Numbered from the stretch's first letter, positions 43,615-55,261 are shown. The stretch: 64,000 nt of DNA from Cristatella mucedo (GCA_009760855.2 WPIO01000155.1:363501-427500), one strand, 5' to 3'. Numbers and translations are program-made. Notes: generated by a model from the letters alone, not told the origin.

Positions 43615-44900
43615 GGGAATGTAATGGATCTCAGTCAGTAACTCCACAAAGTCATAAAGACCATGTGGATGTTACGCAGGAGAGTTTTGCATAGCGTGCT
43701 CACAGCCTAAGCGGCTTTCGGTACGCATTCGGTAGCCAACAGACTTCGTCTCACGCAACGAAGAAAAAGTGGGAAGCATAGCAGAGTCAGGAGAGCAGTT
43801 GAGGTAGTGAGTAGCATAGAAGTAGCAGCTCAGGACCGCTGAAAAGGATGAGCCACAGTCGGCAGCACGAGAGTAGTTGTCGTTGCGTAAGAATTGTGGA
43901 AGCGAGTTCCACAGCCTAGGACCTGCAGAGCTAAAGCTTCTGTTGCCAATGGTCTTTAAGCGGAGGAATGGAACAGCTAATTTATTGTCCACACAGGACC
44001 TGAGGGCGCGAGCAGGCTGAAACTGGTACAGCAGTTCAGCTAGGTACGAAGGAGCCAAGCCGTGGCGGGCCTTGTGGGTCAGCGTAAGAACTTTTCTCCG
44101 TGTCCGTTGCTCAACCGACATCCATCCTAGCTCTTTTAGCAAAGGAGACACGTGCTCAAACCTCTGAGACTTGAAGACTAGCCTTGCAGCCATATTCATA
44201 GTCAGTTGCAGTGGCCTAGTTGCTTTCTTTGGTAGCCCAGCCAAAAGAGAATTACAATAATCAAGCCGAGACAGTACTAAGGAGCTAGTTGAAAGTTTTG
44301 TAAGCCACCGTGGAAGAGTGCTCCTAATCTTGGATAGGGGTTCGGACGTGATGGCTAGCTATGGAAGCAGCCTTTTGAATGAAGCTTTCAAAATTGAGGC
44401 AGCTGTCAAAAATGCACCTAAATTTTCCAGTACGTGGTGATGGTCGCACAATAGCATTACCTATTAGAAGAGCAAAGCCTTTTATTACAAACACACGCTT
44501 AGGGTATCCTATGAGGAGCAGTTCAGTTTTAAGTATCGTTAAGTTTCAAGAAGTTTTCCCCAACATCCAGGATTGAATGTCGGCAAGGTAAGCATTCAGG
44601 TTCTTAGTTGCTGCAGCAGATTCAGACGGTTTGAATGATAAATACATGAGCGCCGAGCTCAGGAGCATCGTCAGGATAGAAGTGACATCCGTGGGCATAT
44701 ATCATAATCACTTTTCCATGAGGTTGAGTATAAATGGAGAATAGCAAGGGACCGAGTACAGACTCTTGAGAGACTCCACATGTGACCCGTCTCATGTGTG
44801 AGACCTGACCCTCACACAACACGGATTGAACACGATCAGACAAGTACGATTGAAACCACGCCAATGCCTCGTCTGCCAGACCAATCGTTTGTCCCAATCA
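43615..44900 (-). mobile_element. LINE-B copy: RT part to 3' end
   Basis: The minus-strand 3' terminus lies at 43620-43680. A clean 190-codon C-terminal frame at 43672-44244 reads RFEHVSPLLKELGWMSVEQR, ELLYQFQPARALRSCVDNKL and FSSAGPRLWNSLPQFLRND. A segment after motif C lies at 44290-44620. An RT piece at 44622-44897 has DEALAWFQSYLSDRVQSVLC and CGVSQESVLGPLLFSIYTQP; the YADD region here is frameshifted (FYPDDAPEL). 5'-truncated. Confidence 0.9.
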
Positions 44901-46224
44901 GAATAAACTTCCAAATGAGGTCACATTTGGCAGATTATATACATTAAAGCAGGTTTTCGGATAGCGTTTTGTTCCAGGGCTTATGGCGTAAGCTTTAGGA
45001 CTCCAATGGTTTGAGATTTAGAGTTCATAGGGTTCATAAACTTTTCAGGTTTAGGGCTTACAGTTTAGGGAGGTCTTGCGATTTGCAGTTTACCGACGCT
45101 TTCTACTATGGGCGTATAGCCAAAAGCAGCCTCTTCGAAAAGAGTTTTACTTTCTTAGTTTTAATAGTCGTAGCTGCTTTAACAGCCTCATTTTTTAGCG
45201 GCAGAAGAGCCTTAATGGCTATCTGCACCGCTTGCAGGTGGCCATACAAGATCGCTCACTGTAGGGTTTTTGCTAATGACCTCCGTCTTGAAGAGCAAGC
45301 ACCTTATCACCTGGGCCCCTTCTTAGAATGCACCTGTTTAAATGTCAATCTAATCAATGCCATTAACTAAACGACAGATGTTTACCTAATCCTGACTGAT
45401 TACGGTCAAGTACATAGCTACCATTTTACGTCATCGTCAATCACTTTTCGTAACCTTCATATCCTTTTTCGGCTTATCTATCCATACTGCGTCCTAATAA
45501 AGTTAGATATCGTACTAACCGCTCTTATGACTAGAAATGTTTAGCTGTGCCTTAAAAAACACTAACTTTCTAGACCGTGCGGTGACTTTGAGTTCTCCCC
45601 AAACCTGGAAATTGCTACAGGCTTACATCTCGCCATCCCGTTCCTTTGAAATATCATCCCATCCGTTGATGACATTTTAAAGGAAGCTTACAGTGCACCC
45701 ATTTGTCTTATATTTAGCAAGATGCCTCGGAATTTACATTCCTGTGCTTTTATATCTTGATCCTGTGCAAGTTATCTGTAAATAACTGGCATTTTTCTCG
45801 TACAGACATGTGAAGGACCATGACTCGGGTTTAGTTCTCTTAGGTCACTTTGCTAATATCACATTATTGTGATCATCTTACAGCCACATCACGCCAGATG
45901 ATATAACGTAACTGCAGTCAGCAGATATGCGACTCGCGAATTCGTAATTTCAAAATTCTCTTTCGAATGGAGCATCTGAAGCATCCGATTGTAGAAAACT
46001 ACAGGTTACAAACTACCGAGGGCCTGAGGGACGGCGTCTTTGGTTAATGGACGTTCTTCTGTTTTTGCGGTAGCAATAGACTCCTGCCACCAAATGCCGC
46101 TACTGCGAATGTATTTGCTCTCTATTCCTAGGTTGGGTGACGAGTAGCTGCAGCCTCAGATCATAAACACGCCTGCAGCGCGGTGCAGCTACTCTGCAAA
46201 CTATAACTGAGCTCTGAGCTCATG
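44901..46224. other. No gene recognised
   Basis: Irregular TTTAGGG-like words near 44992-45075 are not a telomere array. A plus-strand frame at 45011-45370 has one hydrophobic segment (FLVLIVVAALTASFF) but no start context or homologue I know. Confidence 0.4.
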
Positions 46225-46335
46225 CTTCTTGCTTTCTCTTTTTCTCCTGAGATTAAGTCTCTTTCGTACCGCACGCCCGCCGGAAGCCGCTTAGACTATG
46301 AGTGCACTATAGAAAGGTCTCCAGCGCAGCGATAA
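46225..46335 (+). mobile_element. LINE-B near-3'-end scrap
   Basis: Plus-strand similarity to the LINE-B end: GAGATTAAGTCTC...GCCGCTTAGACTATGAGTGCAC. The terminal segment is missing. Confidence 0.6.
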
Positions 46336-46384
46336 CTTAATGTTTCTGAGGCTTTTTGGAGTAACACACGAAAATCAAAGAATA

Positions 46385-47590
46385 CGCGTTGATTGGGGGT
46401 CAGGTCTCATCCACTAGATCTGTCACCTGTGGAGTCCCTCAAGGAACCGTCCTTGGTCCCTCGCTGTTCTACATTTATACTCAACCTCTTGGAAAAGTGA
46501 TTAAGGCCCACGGAGCAGGATATCACATTTATGCTGACGATACGCAGCTGTATTTGTCCTTCAAACCGCCGAAATCTGCTGCAGCAAATAAGAACTTAAA
46601 TGCGTGCCTTGCCGATAATCGATCCTGGATATCGGAAAACTTCTTAAAACTAAACGACGATAAAACTGAACCGCTGCTCACAGGACACCCTAAGCGTGTG
46701 GCTTGATTAGAAGGCTTTGCTCTTCTGATGATCTCTTGTGATGCTGATTCGCGACCTTAACCAAGTGCTTAGAATGTAGGCGACGTCTTGGACAACTTTC
46801 TAAATGTTGAAAGCTTTGCCAAGAATACTGCTTCCACAGCTAGCCATCACGTCTAATCTATGTCTAAGATTAGGAGCTGTCTCCAACCCACAGTTTCTAG
46901 TAAAAAATTTAACTGGCTCCTTACTTCTGTCTTGATTATTGTAATTTCCTTTTGGCTGGGCTACCAAAGAAAGCAACTAGGCCACTGCAGCTGACTGTGA
47001 ATATGGCTGTAAGGCTAGTCTTCAAGTCCCAGAGGTTTGAGCACATGTCTCTTTTGCTAAAATGAGCAAGGATAGATGCCGGTTGAGCAACGGATACAGA
47101 GCAAATTTCTTACGCTGACCCACAAGGCCACTAACGGTTTGGCTCCACCATATATAGCTGAACTGCTGCAGCAGATTCAACCTCCTCGTGCACTCAGGTC
47201 ATGTATAGATAACAAATTAGCCGTTCCGTTCCACTGCTTAAAGACCTTTGGCGACAGAAGCTTTTGCTCTGCAGGTGCTAGACTGTGGAACTCACTTCCA
47301 CGATTCTTACGCAACGACAACTACTCTCCTGCTGCCGAATTTGGAAAATTCTTTCAAGCCAACCTGAGCTGTTACTTTCATGGTAATCACTACCTCAATT
47401 GCTCTCCTGACTTTGCTATGCTTCTCACTTTCGTTTTTGCGTGAAATGAAATCTATTGGCTGCTGAATGCGTACCAAAAGTGGCTTAGGTTGAGAAAACG
47501 ATATACGAAACTCTCCTGATTAACACCCACATAGTCTTTGCGGCTTTTTGGAGTTACAGACTGAGATACATTATATTAAAATACATTAAA
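46385..47590 (+). mobile_element. LINE-B copy, plus strand
   Basis: It begins at the [24 protein letters not shown] block. The frame at 46389-46706 includes intact [11 protein letters not shown] and [13 protein letters not shown]. The C-terminal frame at 47076-47444 has ELLQQIQPPRALRSCIDNKL and FCSAGARLWNSLPRFLRND. The tail is near 47570-47590 (GGAGTTACAGACTGAGATACATT). Frameshifts lie between the frames. It is convergent-divergent with the minus-strand LINE-B at 43.6-44.9 kb, the two 5' ends facing each other. Confidence 0.9.
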
Positions 47591-48390
47591 TCAATCACTG
47601 CCTCAAATATGTACATAGCCAGGGATCTTGGATCCAGGGGTACTAGCGGCAGAGCCACGACTCACTGAAGCCCTTAATTTTGAAACATTTTTGACTTTTT
47701 ATTAGCAATTGCTCGCTTCTGTTCTGGACGCTCGACGATGGCAGGGCACGTGGACACATTTGTCTACTTGACAACTGAAGCGGCTTTGCGTTTCGATAGG
47801 TAAAGCTAATATCAAAGTCATTGCTAAAATCAAATTAAAATCAAATTAGCTAAAATTAAAGTCATTGCTTGAGCGATCCGCATTGATACGTCGTTCCAAA
47901 GATGCCGTCACGAATTCATATCGCTTCATCCTGGAGGCCTCCACGATGTAACCAAACGTCAATACGTATAGCTTGTCTCCACTTGTGACCACTTTATCGG
48001 TCTTGCACCGCCTCGTCTTATGCGTTCTCCCTAGGCACCCAATGACGTCACGTCTAGCTGGCCGCTGTTCTCTTAAGACACTGTCATCTCTGACAGCCTT
48101 GACCTACCATTTCTACTGCTCTGAATCACTCTGCAGAGCAGCCTTACTGCACTGCTTCCGTCCCTGTCGTGGACGAGTGAATTCAGAGCCTGGCTTTGGT
48201 ACCATGCGAGACTCACACCGACGGTCTGAGGTCATACGAGCTCTACACGGTTTCACAGCTCAAGACACTGCCATTGCTTAATCCAAAATCTGCATTTACG
48301 AAAGTTAAACCAACACGATCTCGGGAGGCTGCCTTTCGGAAAAGCATTGCTATCACAACAATAATTATAAAAAATATTAGCCGATTTAGC
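47591..48390. other. No gene recognised
   Basis: A tandem-like AAAATCAAATTA...GCTAAAATCAAA segment at 47822-47870 is the only local repeat. No exon supported. Confidence 0.4.
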
Positions 48391-49346
48391 AAAATAATAA
48401 TAAAAAATAATAATGCACTTAATAAAGCGCCCTCAGTGAACTCAATCTCCTTCTAGGCGCTTTACGTATGCTGCAAATGGAAACGTGATTGAATGGTCAG
48501 TAGTATCGTGCTTGATAAACAATGCGAATAACATGTTTAGAAGTGATATGCACAGGGTCAGCATACAAATGTGGATAGTGGCAGCATGCACAGTGTCAGC
48601 ACGCATAAGCACATGAAGGACGAATCACAGGGACCCACTATACGCTATCCTAAATAGGTGTCTTTAAGTTTTTTTTTAATTTGGTCAGGTCAGGGAATGT
48701 TCTGACACAAGTCGGGAGGAAGTTCCAGGCTTTGTGAGCATACAAACTAAATGCACGGCCTCCAAAGGATTTGAGGTTTGTACGAGGTATTGGTAAACTG
48801 TTGGATTCCGAAAAGCAGGCTGTATGTACGATGCTTGGCCTGGTGGGGGAGTAGATATGAGAGATAGGCTGGAGCCATAGAACGAAGGGACCTAAAAGTG
48901 AGCGACAAAACCTTGAAGTTGATCCGTTGCTTGACAGGGAGCCAGTGCAGGTCGGCGAGAAGTGAAGTAATGTGGCAACTGCGACACTCACGACAGACAA
49001 GCCTAGCTGCAGAGTTTTGCACCAGCTGCAATCGCCTGATCACACATGCTGGCAGGCCAGTAAGCAGTGAATTGCAGAAGTCGAGACGGGATGTCATGAG
49101 TGCATGTAACAACTTGGACGTGGTATCCTTATCTAAACCAGCCTGAATTTCAGCAATGTTATGAAGCTGAAAATAGGCAGATTTGACTGAGGAGCTGATT
49201 TGGTCGTCTAACGAGAGGTCGCTTTGGAATATGACACCTAGATTTCGAGCTGATTCGACAGGAGATATGCTGGCAGGGCCAGGTTTGAAAGACAGCCTTT
49301 CCAATCTCTGAATCACATTGGGTTTGCCCATAACTAGTAAGTTAGT

Positions 49347-49498
49347 AAGGCGGTTGCTTTCACGACCTTGGTCCCGAGGTCGCGGGTTCGATTCCTGCGG
49401 TGGGTGATTCTTTATCGCCACTGCAAGCGGTGGTGATAGCCGTAAAGGCTCTTCTGTCGCTACACAAAAAGAGGCTGTTTAATCAGCTAGGATTTTTT
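49347..49498 (+). mobile_element. SINE-2 inserted in LINE-A, with 5-bp target duplication
   Basis: A 152-bp SINE-2 copy containing B box GGTTCGATTCC and ending in a T run. The LINE-A sequence is interrupted at TTAGT (49342-49346), which recurs at 49499-49503; joining the flanks restores LINE-A. The head lacks the A box region seen in the copy at 23.3 kb, so it is 5'-truncated. It introduces a premature end to the RT frame. Confidence 0.88.
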
Positions 49499-49866
49499 TT
49501 AGTTTTGTCATCGTTTAGTTTTAGAAAGTTTGCTGCCATCCATGTGCGGATGTCATCAATGCATGCAGCAAGTGAGTTTAGAGACTTCGAGGTGCTCGAA
49601 GGCTGGGAGGGATCAAAGCAAAGATACAACTGAGTGTCATCCGCATAGAAGTGAAAGCCTAGATTGTGCTTGGCAATCACATCAGTAAAAGGGAGAGTAT
49701 AAACCGTGAAAAGAACCGGACCCAGCACGGAGCCCTGAGGTACTCCATATTTCAGAGGTACTTCAGATGATCTTGGTCCATTCACGTCAATACTCTGGAG
49801 TCTCCCACTGAGATAGGACCTGAACCACTGCAGAGCAGTGCCAGTGATGCCCAGGCTAGATGAGAG

Positions 49867-50006
49867 ATAGGCTGGAGCCATAGAACGAAGGGACCTAAAA
49901 GTGAGCGACAAAACCTTGAAGTCGATCCGTTGCTTGACAGGGAGCCAGTGCAGGTCGGCGAGAAGTGAAGTAATGTGGCAACTGCGACACTCACGATAGA
50001 CAAGCC
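49867..50006 (-). repeat. 140-bp intra-element duplication inside LINE-A
   Basis: This segment is a copy of 48864-49003 (C-terminal coding region of the same element) placed inside the RT region in the same orientation. The two are the same length and I count two differences, CGATCC for TGATCC context and CGATAGAC for CGACAGAC. At the left junction both sites share ATGAGAG, a 7-bp microhomology. It explains why the frame at 49782-50450 switches from RT to C-terminal-like sequence. Confidence 0.92.
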
Positions 50007-50965
50007 AGAGAGGCGCTCCAGAAGAACTTTGTGATCGATGGTGTCAAAAGCTGCCGAAAGATCGAGCAAAACAAGCAGAGACACTCTACCCATGTCTGCA
50101 TTCCTAAGTAGGTCGTTGTATACCCTAAGCAATGCTGACTCTGTGGAGTGATTAGCTCTAAAGCCAGACTGGAACTTACTAGCAAGGTGTGAGGTTTCGA
50201 TATACGAGTTCAGCTGGTCTGCCACGACCCGTGCCAGTGTCTTTGATAGGAATGATAGAAGGGAGACTGGGCGGTAGTTGCTTAAGTTCTCTTGGTCTAG
50301 TGTTGCTTTCTTGAGAAGTGGCCTGACTACAGCTTTTTTGAAAGGTGCTGGGACATGACCTGAGGCTAATGACATATTAATGATGTTAGTTATGCATGGA
50401 AGCAGCAGATCATTGCAACGTAGGAGCAGGACAGTGGGAATAGGGTCCAAAGAACTTGTTGTCTTCTTTGGGATTGGGATATGAACTTCAGGACTAGATC
50501 ACTAGTGACCTGCTTAAATGTAGACATTGAGGCGCAGCCAGGAATCAGAGAACAGCATTCTAGGGGGGATGTTGTCATTGCATAGGTGAACTCCCTGATC
50601 CCGTCTATCTTCTGCACAAAGAATTGAGAGAAGCGTTCGGCTCGATCATCAAAAGAATCATCAGGTAAGAAGCTAGTCTGGGAGCGATTGAGGAGATGTT
50701 TGATCGTCGACATCAGTATTTTTGGATTGTGCATCTGTGATTCAACAATGTTTTAATAGACGTTAGACTTGGCCTTTGCTAGAATCGATTGGTACGACCT
50801 ACAGTAGTCTTCATATGCCTGTCGATGGACAGTCAGTCCGGATCTTTTGGATGCTTTTTCAAGCTTGTGCTTAGTAGACCTGGTTAGTTTATTGTCTGTG
50901 GTAAACCACAGCCTTCCGGGCGAGGGCGCACAGTGCGCTTAGTCAGAGGTGCAAACTCGTCATCT

Positions 50966-51092
50966 TTTCTATAGCGACACAAGATCCTGTACGGCTATCA
51001 CCACCGCTTGCAAAGGCAGTAAAGAATTACTCACCGCCGCAAGATTCTGACCCTCGTCCTCGGGACCAAGGTCGTAAAAAGCAGCCACGTTG
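50966..51092 (-). mobile_element. SINE-2 copy, diverged
   Basis: Minus-strand match to the SINE-2 body (CTATAGCGACA...CGGCTATCACCACCGCTTGC). The B box is degraded (GTCAGAATCTTGC). Confidence 0.65.
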
Positions 51093-51160
51093 CTGTACTC
51101 CTTAGAGAACTTAATCTCTTTACGGGCACATCACGTGTGCTGTAAAAGAATGATGATCAA
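51093..51160 (-). mobile_element. LINE-A terminal hairpin scrap
   Basis: Short match to the LINE-A 3' end (AGAGAACTTAATCTCTTTA...GTGCTGTAAA), with the ATT tail missing. Confidence 0.6.
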
Positions 51161-53060
51161 ATGTTTAGTGGTTACATGGACGTTGTTATCAAGTATTTTA
51201 TGATTGAAGAAATATGCAGGGGAAACGTGTATACTGTATATACTTCATTTTTCAAGCGCCTTAAGAAAATTCAAATTCAAAACTCGTGTTTACCGCTTGC
51301 TGCAGCGTCAGAGTTCATGACTTTGGTCGTTCCAGGTAGAGAACCGGATCCCTTCGCCTAATCATGTCAAACGGACTGCTGAACTAACGAACGGGTCCCA
51401 TACGAATTGTCATTGGACTGTGTTGCTTTTTTTTCTGATTTCCTACCTACTGCTGAAGCTTGTGTTGCAGTCAAGTTCTGTCAGCAGGAAAGCATTTCCG
51501 CTAGATAAGCAGTGATTGAAGCATACTCATACATATATACTCATACATGGTCGCTCCTACACAGCTACCCCTTAATCTTCATTGCCCAGCTCTCAAATCA
51601 GCCCAATACGTGTCGGCTATGTCCCTCCCAACATCGGCTCTGTAGCGGCAAAGCTGTAGGTGGTCTGTCAGCAATGCTTGTACTACTGAGGCGGACGCCT
51701 CTGCTGTTTACCTACCGTCGGCCAGGTTGGATATCTTCTTTTACTTCCCGACGTGGCGAAAGTCTAGTCCTCAAAAAATGATCAGACGCTACGCTCGGTA
51801 ACGAGCACACTTGCCTAAGCACTACAATGATCTCTGCCAACAATCAGCGACGGTCAGCCATTGCCTTCCTTACCTTCCTTCCCCGTAGATTAGAGGGACG
51901 TGTAGACAGTCACTTGTTGCATCTTTATGGAAGACGTTAAATAGTTCAGGTCCGCTTCAGCAAAACCATCATCTATATGGACTCGGGTCGCCTTGGTCGG
52001 GCTATCGCGCTGGCGCCGGAATTCGAAGGTAAAGCATTGCCTGGCGCAGGAGTCGAGTTCACGACCTGGATCCTGAAGTGTGAAGACCTTACATCTACGC
52101 GATCAGACCACCGTCGAATATTGATTTCTATTTGATTAGATTAGCCGCCGATCGGCTTCTTCGGGTCATCGCGTCATCAACACACCTTTCTCACCCTCCA
52201 AAGTCAAGCTCGTGCAAGCTATGAGCGGTGACTCCTTTGTGACTGCTTGTTTCACTTGCCAGTTGCCACTTTGGAAAAGCCCAACCTTCCGCCGACTGGC
52301 TAGTGGAGCGGAAGGGTCTGGCCGAGAGCCGTTCGGGCCTTAATGGGTTGTACTGCTGTGCCATCAGGAGGACCCGTTTTCCGAGCCCTGACTAGAGAAT
52401 CAATCAAATCTACCACCGCGGCGTCTTCCATCGGAGAGAGACATTTCAGGCGACCGGATATCGAGAAATAAGGACGGCGACGAGTCTGAAAATGCTGCTC
52501 TTAATCTTAATATTAATCTTACTCGATCTCCTTTTCCGAGTGGGGCGAAAAGCAGTCACTTATGACAGTCTTACGCAGTCGGGCAGCAGGGCAGCGTGGC
52601 TACTGCTTGGACGTCGCATAAGCCTATTTCTAGATGCAGGTATTCTTACCTTGCCTGAATTGACAAATGGCTCTTCTCGTGGGGTTAAACCCGCAGCGGA
52701 CCTCCGCCACCCGATTCTTCTCAGCTCGTACTTCGCTGCGGGGCTACCTACGTCGCTCTGCAGGCGCTCTAGCCATGCTCCCAGGCCTCCAAAGGTGTTG
52801 ATTCCGAATGGAAATCTAATTGACCCGGCGGCTTGATAAACATTTCTGAGCACTGACGAAACGCACGGTCACGTAGGCGTTGCTGGAGCTAGGAGTGGCA
52901 ATTAGTTATTGTAACCTAATTAACATTAGACGGATGGGCTTTGCCACGTGATGTTAAGTTCATTAGGTTGTGGCTTTGATTAGGATCGGCAATGCAATCA
53001 GTGGGCCAAAGAAGGCCACTGTGGCCGCTGTCGCTTTTTCGTCGTGTTCTTTAATTTTGG
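51161..53060. other. No gene recognised
   Basis: Frames at 52492-52836 (plus; hydrophobic start MLLLILILILLDLLF) and 52560-52853 (minus) overlap and cannot both be real. Neither resembles a family I know, and splice context was not convincing. The rest shows nothing. Confidence 0.4.
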
Positions 53061-53370
53061 GATAGCCCGATCTCTTGCCCGAGGATTCTGAGATCGACTG
53101 ATCTCCTATCCGAGGATTCTTGGATCGCCCGATCTCTTGCCCGAGGAATCTGCGATCGCCCGATCTCTTCCCCGAGGATTCTAGAATCGCCCGATCTCTT
53201 GCCCGAAGATTCTGGGATCGACTGATCTCTTGCCCGAGGATTCTAGGATCGCCTGATCTCTTGCTTGATGATTCTGGGATCACCCGATCTCTTGGCCGAA
53301 GATTCTGGGATCGCCCGATCTCTTGCCCGAGGATTATGGGATCGCCCGATCTCTTGCCCGAGGATTCGCG
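53061..53370. repeat. 31-bp tandem repeat, exactly ten copies
   Basis: The unit is about GATCGCCCGATCTCTTGCCC followed by GAGGATTCTGG. It starts at 53061 and keeps a 31-bp period through 53370, with substitutions but no length changes. As 31 is not a multiple of three, translation cycles through three frames every 93 bp. Even so the minus-strand frame 52963-53385 and a plus-strand frame both stay open, so the unit has no stop in those phases. No gene signal supports coding. Confidence 0.95.
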
Positions 53371-54955
53371 AAGAGTTGTGGCCAATTATTAAGTCAACGC
53401 CAGGGTTTTAGTCTTCATAGTTGGCTCTTCATGCTACGGTTTCCCTTGCCAATCCCCACAGTTCCCTGCAGTTTTCAAATACTCATTCTCGATTCATCCT
53501 GATTGGCTAATACTAACCTGCTGATTGGCATCCATCTTGCACCGTAGGGGAAACTCTCTTCTTTGCGTTGAGCTCGAAATGGCTCGGCTCAGCTTGGAGA
53601 CTCCTCTCTGGGTTCAACCCATAAGCAAAGCTGAAGAACGAGGAACTCCACTGATGCCACGCACGTCCGCCATATTTGAAAAATGCACAGTACATCTTCT
53701 TTCATGGTCGGGTAACGATCGGTCAGGGCATTCGACCAGCAATGAACTACATACATTTCCCAGCCCATCCCAAAGTTCTACTACCTGCTGCGACTTCCCG
53801 TGGCTTTTCTGGTAAGACACATTCTAGCCCTAAAGCTCTCTCGAAAATACGCATTCCGAAGGCACTCGCAGCTTCGACTTCAGTTTCAATCCGAAATACT
53901 TTCAATGTTCATTTTCTTGTTCTTGGGCTGCATACTCACAAACCGTGGCTCCTAGTGCATCGAATCCGAGCCTGGGATTTTAAGATTCGAGCCACCTGCT
54001 ATAGCTTGACTGAACTTCCTGAATCAAAGGCACCCACGAGCAGCCCAGTGAGTGCGTGGTGGACAGGCCAGCTCAGCTGATCGTCCTAGGAATCTGCCTG
54101 TGTGGCGGAAGCGCATACGTGCAGGTGCGTGTGCAGGTAAATTCTGCAGGTATGACGGAAGTGGGACCACGTGGAAAGGTAGTGTATCTCAACGACCCGA
54201 GCCGCTCTGGCGCCGAAGCTGCCTGGCCGAGGCGCATGGGTGAAGGTGCGTCGCAGTAGATCCTCACGGTATAGGAGCAGACAAGTGCTCTTGCGCCAGT
54301 GGCTCGTGTATAAAAGTGGCGCCAAGATAAAAATAGGCTTTATTTCCATTCAAGTAACTCCAAAACGCGGAAGACATTAAGAGTCCACCCTGGCGAGGAT
54401 CTTGGCGGTAGGGGAGAGGGCGCTGGCTCAGAGCCAACAGACCACCAGAGGGCGCTGGCAAACGTTTCAGGGACGCCTCAAGACCCGGAAGACTGTAAAA
54501 GTGAGGCGTCGCCGAAAGTCTCGGATTGGGAGGGGGTGCTTATGACCACGTTACCACTTCGTATCGAAATGACGCGCCCAGCCCTCTAGAGTCTCTGCGG
54601 GCGGGCGGGGAAGGGCTTGGCTACGAGCCACGTGCAAACTTGGACGGCTCACCAGCTCGGCTCAGGTCAGCGTGGATGTGGGGGCGATAAACCTTACAGT
54701 CATGTGATCCATACCAGCGGAAATCGTGTGCTATGAAGCCTGGCTAACTAACTCGTGCCAGCGCCGCCAGGTTTAAGTACGGATTCTGCTGATTAACCCT
54801 TGCAATGCTGCGATCGATTAATCGAAACGTTGGCATGCTCAGTCATAATGAATCTGACAGTGCGTGAGGTTGTTATTCGTTTCTTGAATTTAGTCCATCA
54901 GGAATCGGATATTTCATAATCTATGATTCAGATAGTATATAAGCCAAATTAAGAG
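53371..54955. other. No gene recognised
   Basis: Contains a TATAAAA word at 54309-54315 without a matching gene start. Overlapping frames at 53.5-54.3 kb show no domain. Confidence 0.4.
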
Positions 54956-55261
54956 ATGGTTAACTGGTGGTACTTTTGGCTTTTAATTAGTGAACTGCAT
55001 GCTACCGCTCGTACCACTGTGTACCACGTGAAGCCATGTGGCTGTGTAAAATACATGTCTACATTCATGACTATAGATGGGTTTTGTACGTATACAAGAT
55101 TTGATTGTTGTCCTGTTGCGTTACCACTGAAGTATTTGGATGTATCGGGGTACCAAATGCGAATCAGTCAGCGCTGCTTTGAGAAGCTAACTCCACCACC
55201 AGTAGCATTTCACGATCCGCAAGCACTATTAACCTTGGTTTATACGTTGGTTGCGACTTAG
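54956..55261 (+). CDS. Candidate small secreted cysteine-containing protein
   Basis: A 101-codon frame starts MVNWWYFWLLISELHATA, which could act as a signal peptide, and then has cysteines at KPCGC, GFC, FDCCPV and QRC (six in the mature part). TATATAAG at 54936-54943 lies only 13 bp before the ATG, too close to be its normal TATA box. No family is recognised, and it could be a chance frame or part of a longer spliced gene. It ends just before a LINE-A 3' end. Confidence 0.25.
   Translation: MVNWWYFWLLISELHATARTTVYHVKPCGCVKYMSTFMTIDGFCTYTRFDCCPVALPLKYLDVSGYQMRISQRCFEKLTPPPVAFHDPQALLTLVYTLVAT

Larger units (their letters stand above)
48391..50965 (-). mobile_element. LINE-A copy, longest by length, disrupted twice
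   Basis: The minus-strand (ATT)-rich tail and hairpin lie at 48391-48480, with the 3' UTR to about 48660 and C-terminal coding to 49340. A SINE-2 insertion follows (49347-49498), then RT with [11 protein letters not shown] at about 49640 and GVPQGSVLGPV. A 140-bp internal copy (49867-50006) breaks RT before motif A, which reads LLDLSAAFDTIDH and is intact. The pre-RT and linker segments run to 50965 (HNPKILMSTIKHLLN, FDDRAERFSQFFVQK). Both catalytic motifs survive, but the frame is cut. It belongs to the PSVIQRLE subfamily. Confidence 0.93.

Noticed and set aside
44992-45075. TTTAGGG-like words suggesting interstitial telomere repeat
   Set aside because: Spacing is irregular and there is no tandem run.
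45011-45370. Possible membrane protein of 119 codons
   Set aside because: One hydrophobic stretch only, with no start context or recognisable family.
49346-49430. Genuine tRNA gene suggested by the GGTTCGATTCC B box
   Set aside because: No full cloverleaf; the same sequence recurs with a SINE body at 20.0 and 23.4 kb, so it is SINE-2.
52492-52853. Overlapping plus and minus frames of about 100 codons
   Set aside because: Neither shows a domain or splice context, and both cannot be real.
54309-54315. TATAAAA as a core promoter
   Set aside because: No coding start or transcript signal at a suitable distance.
54936-54943. TATATAAG as the promoter of the 54956 frame
   Set aside because: Only 13 bp from the ATG, too close for a normal TATA-to-start distance.
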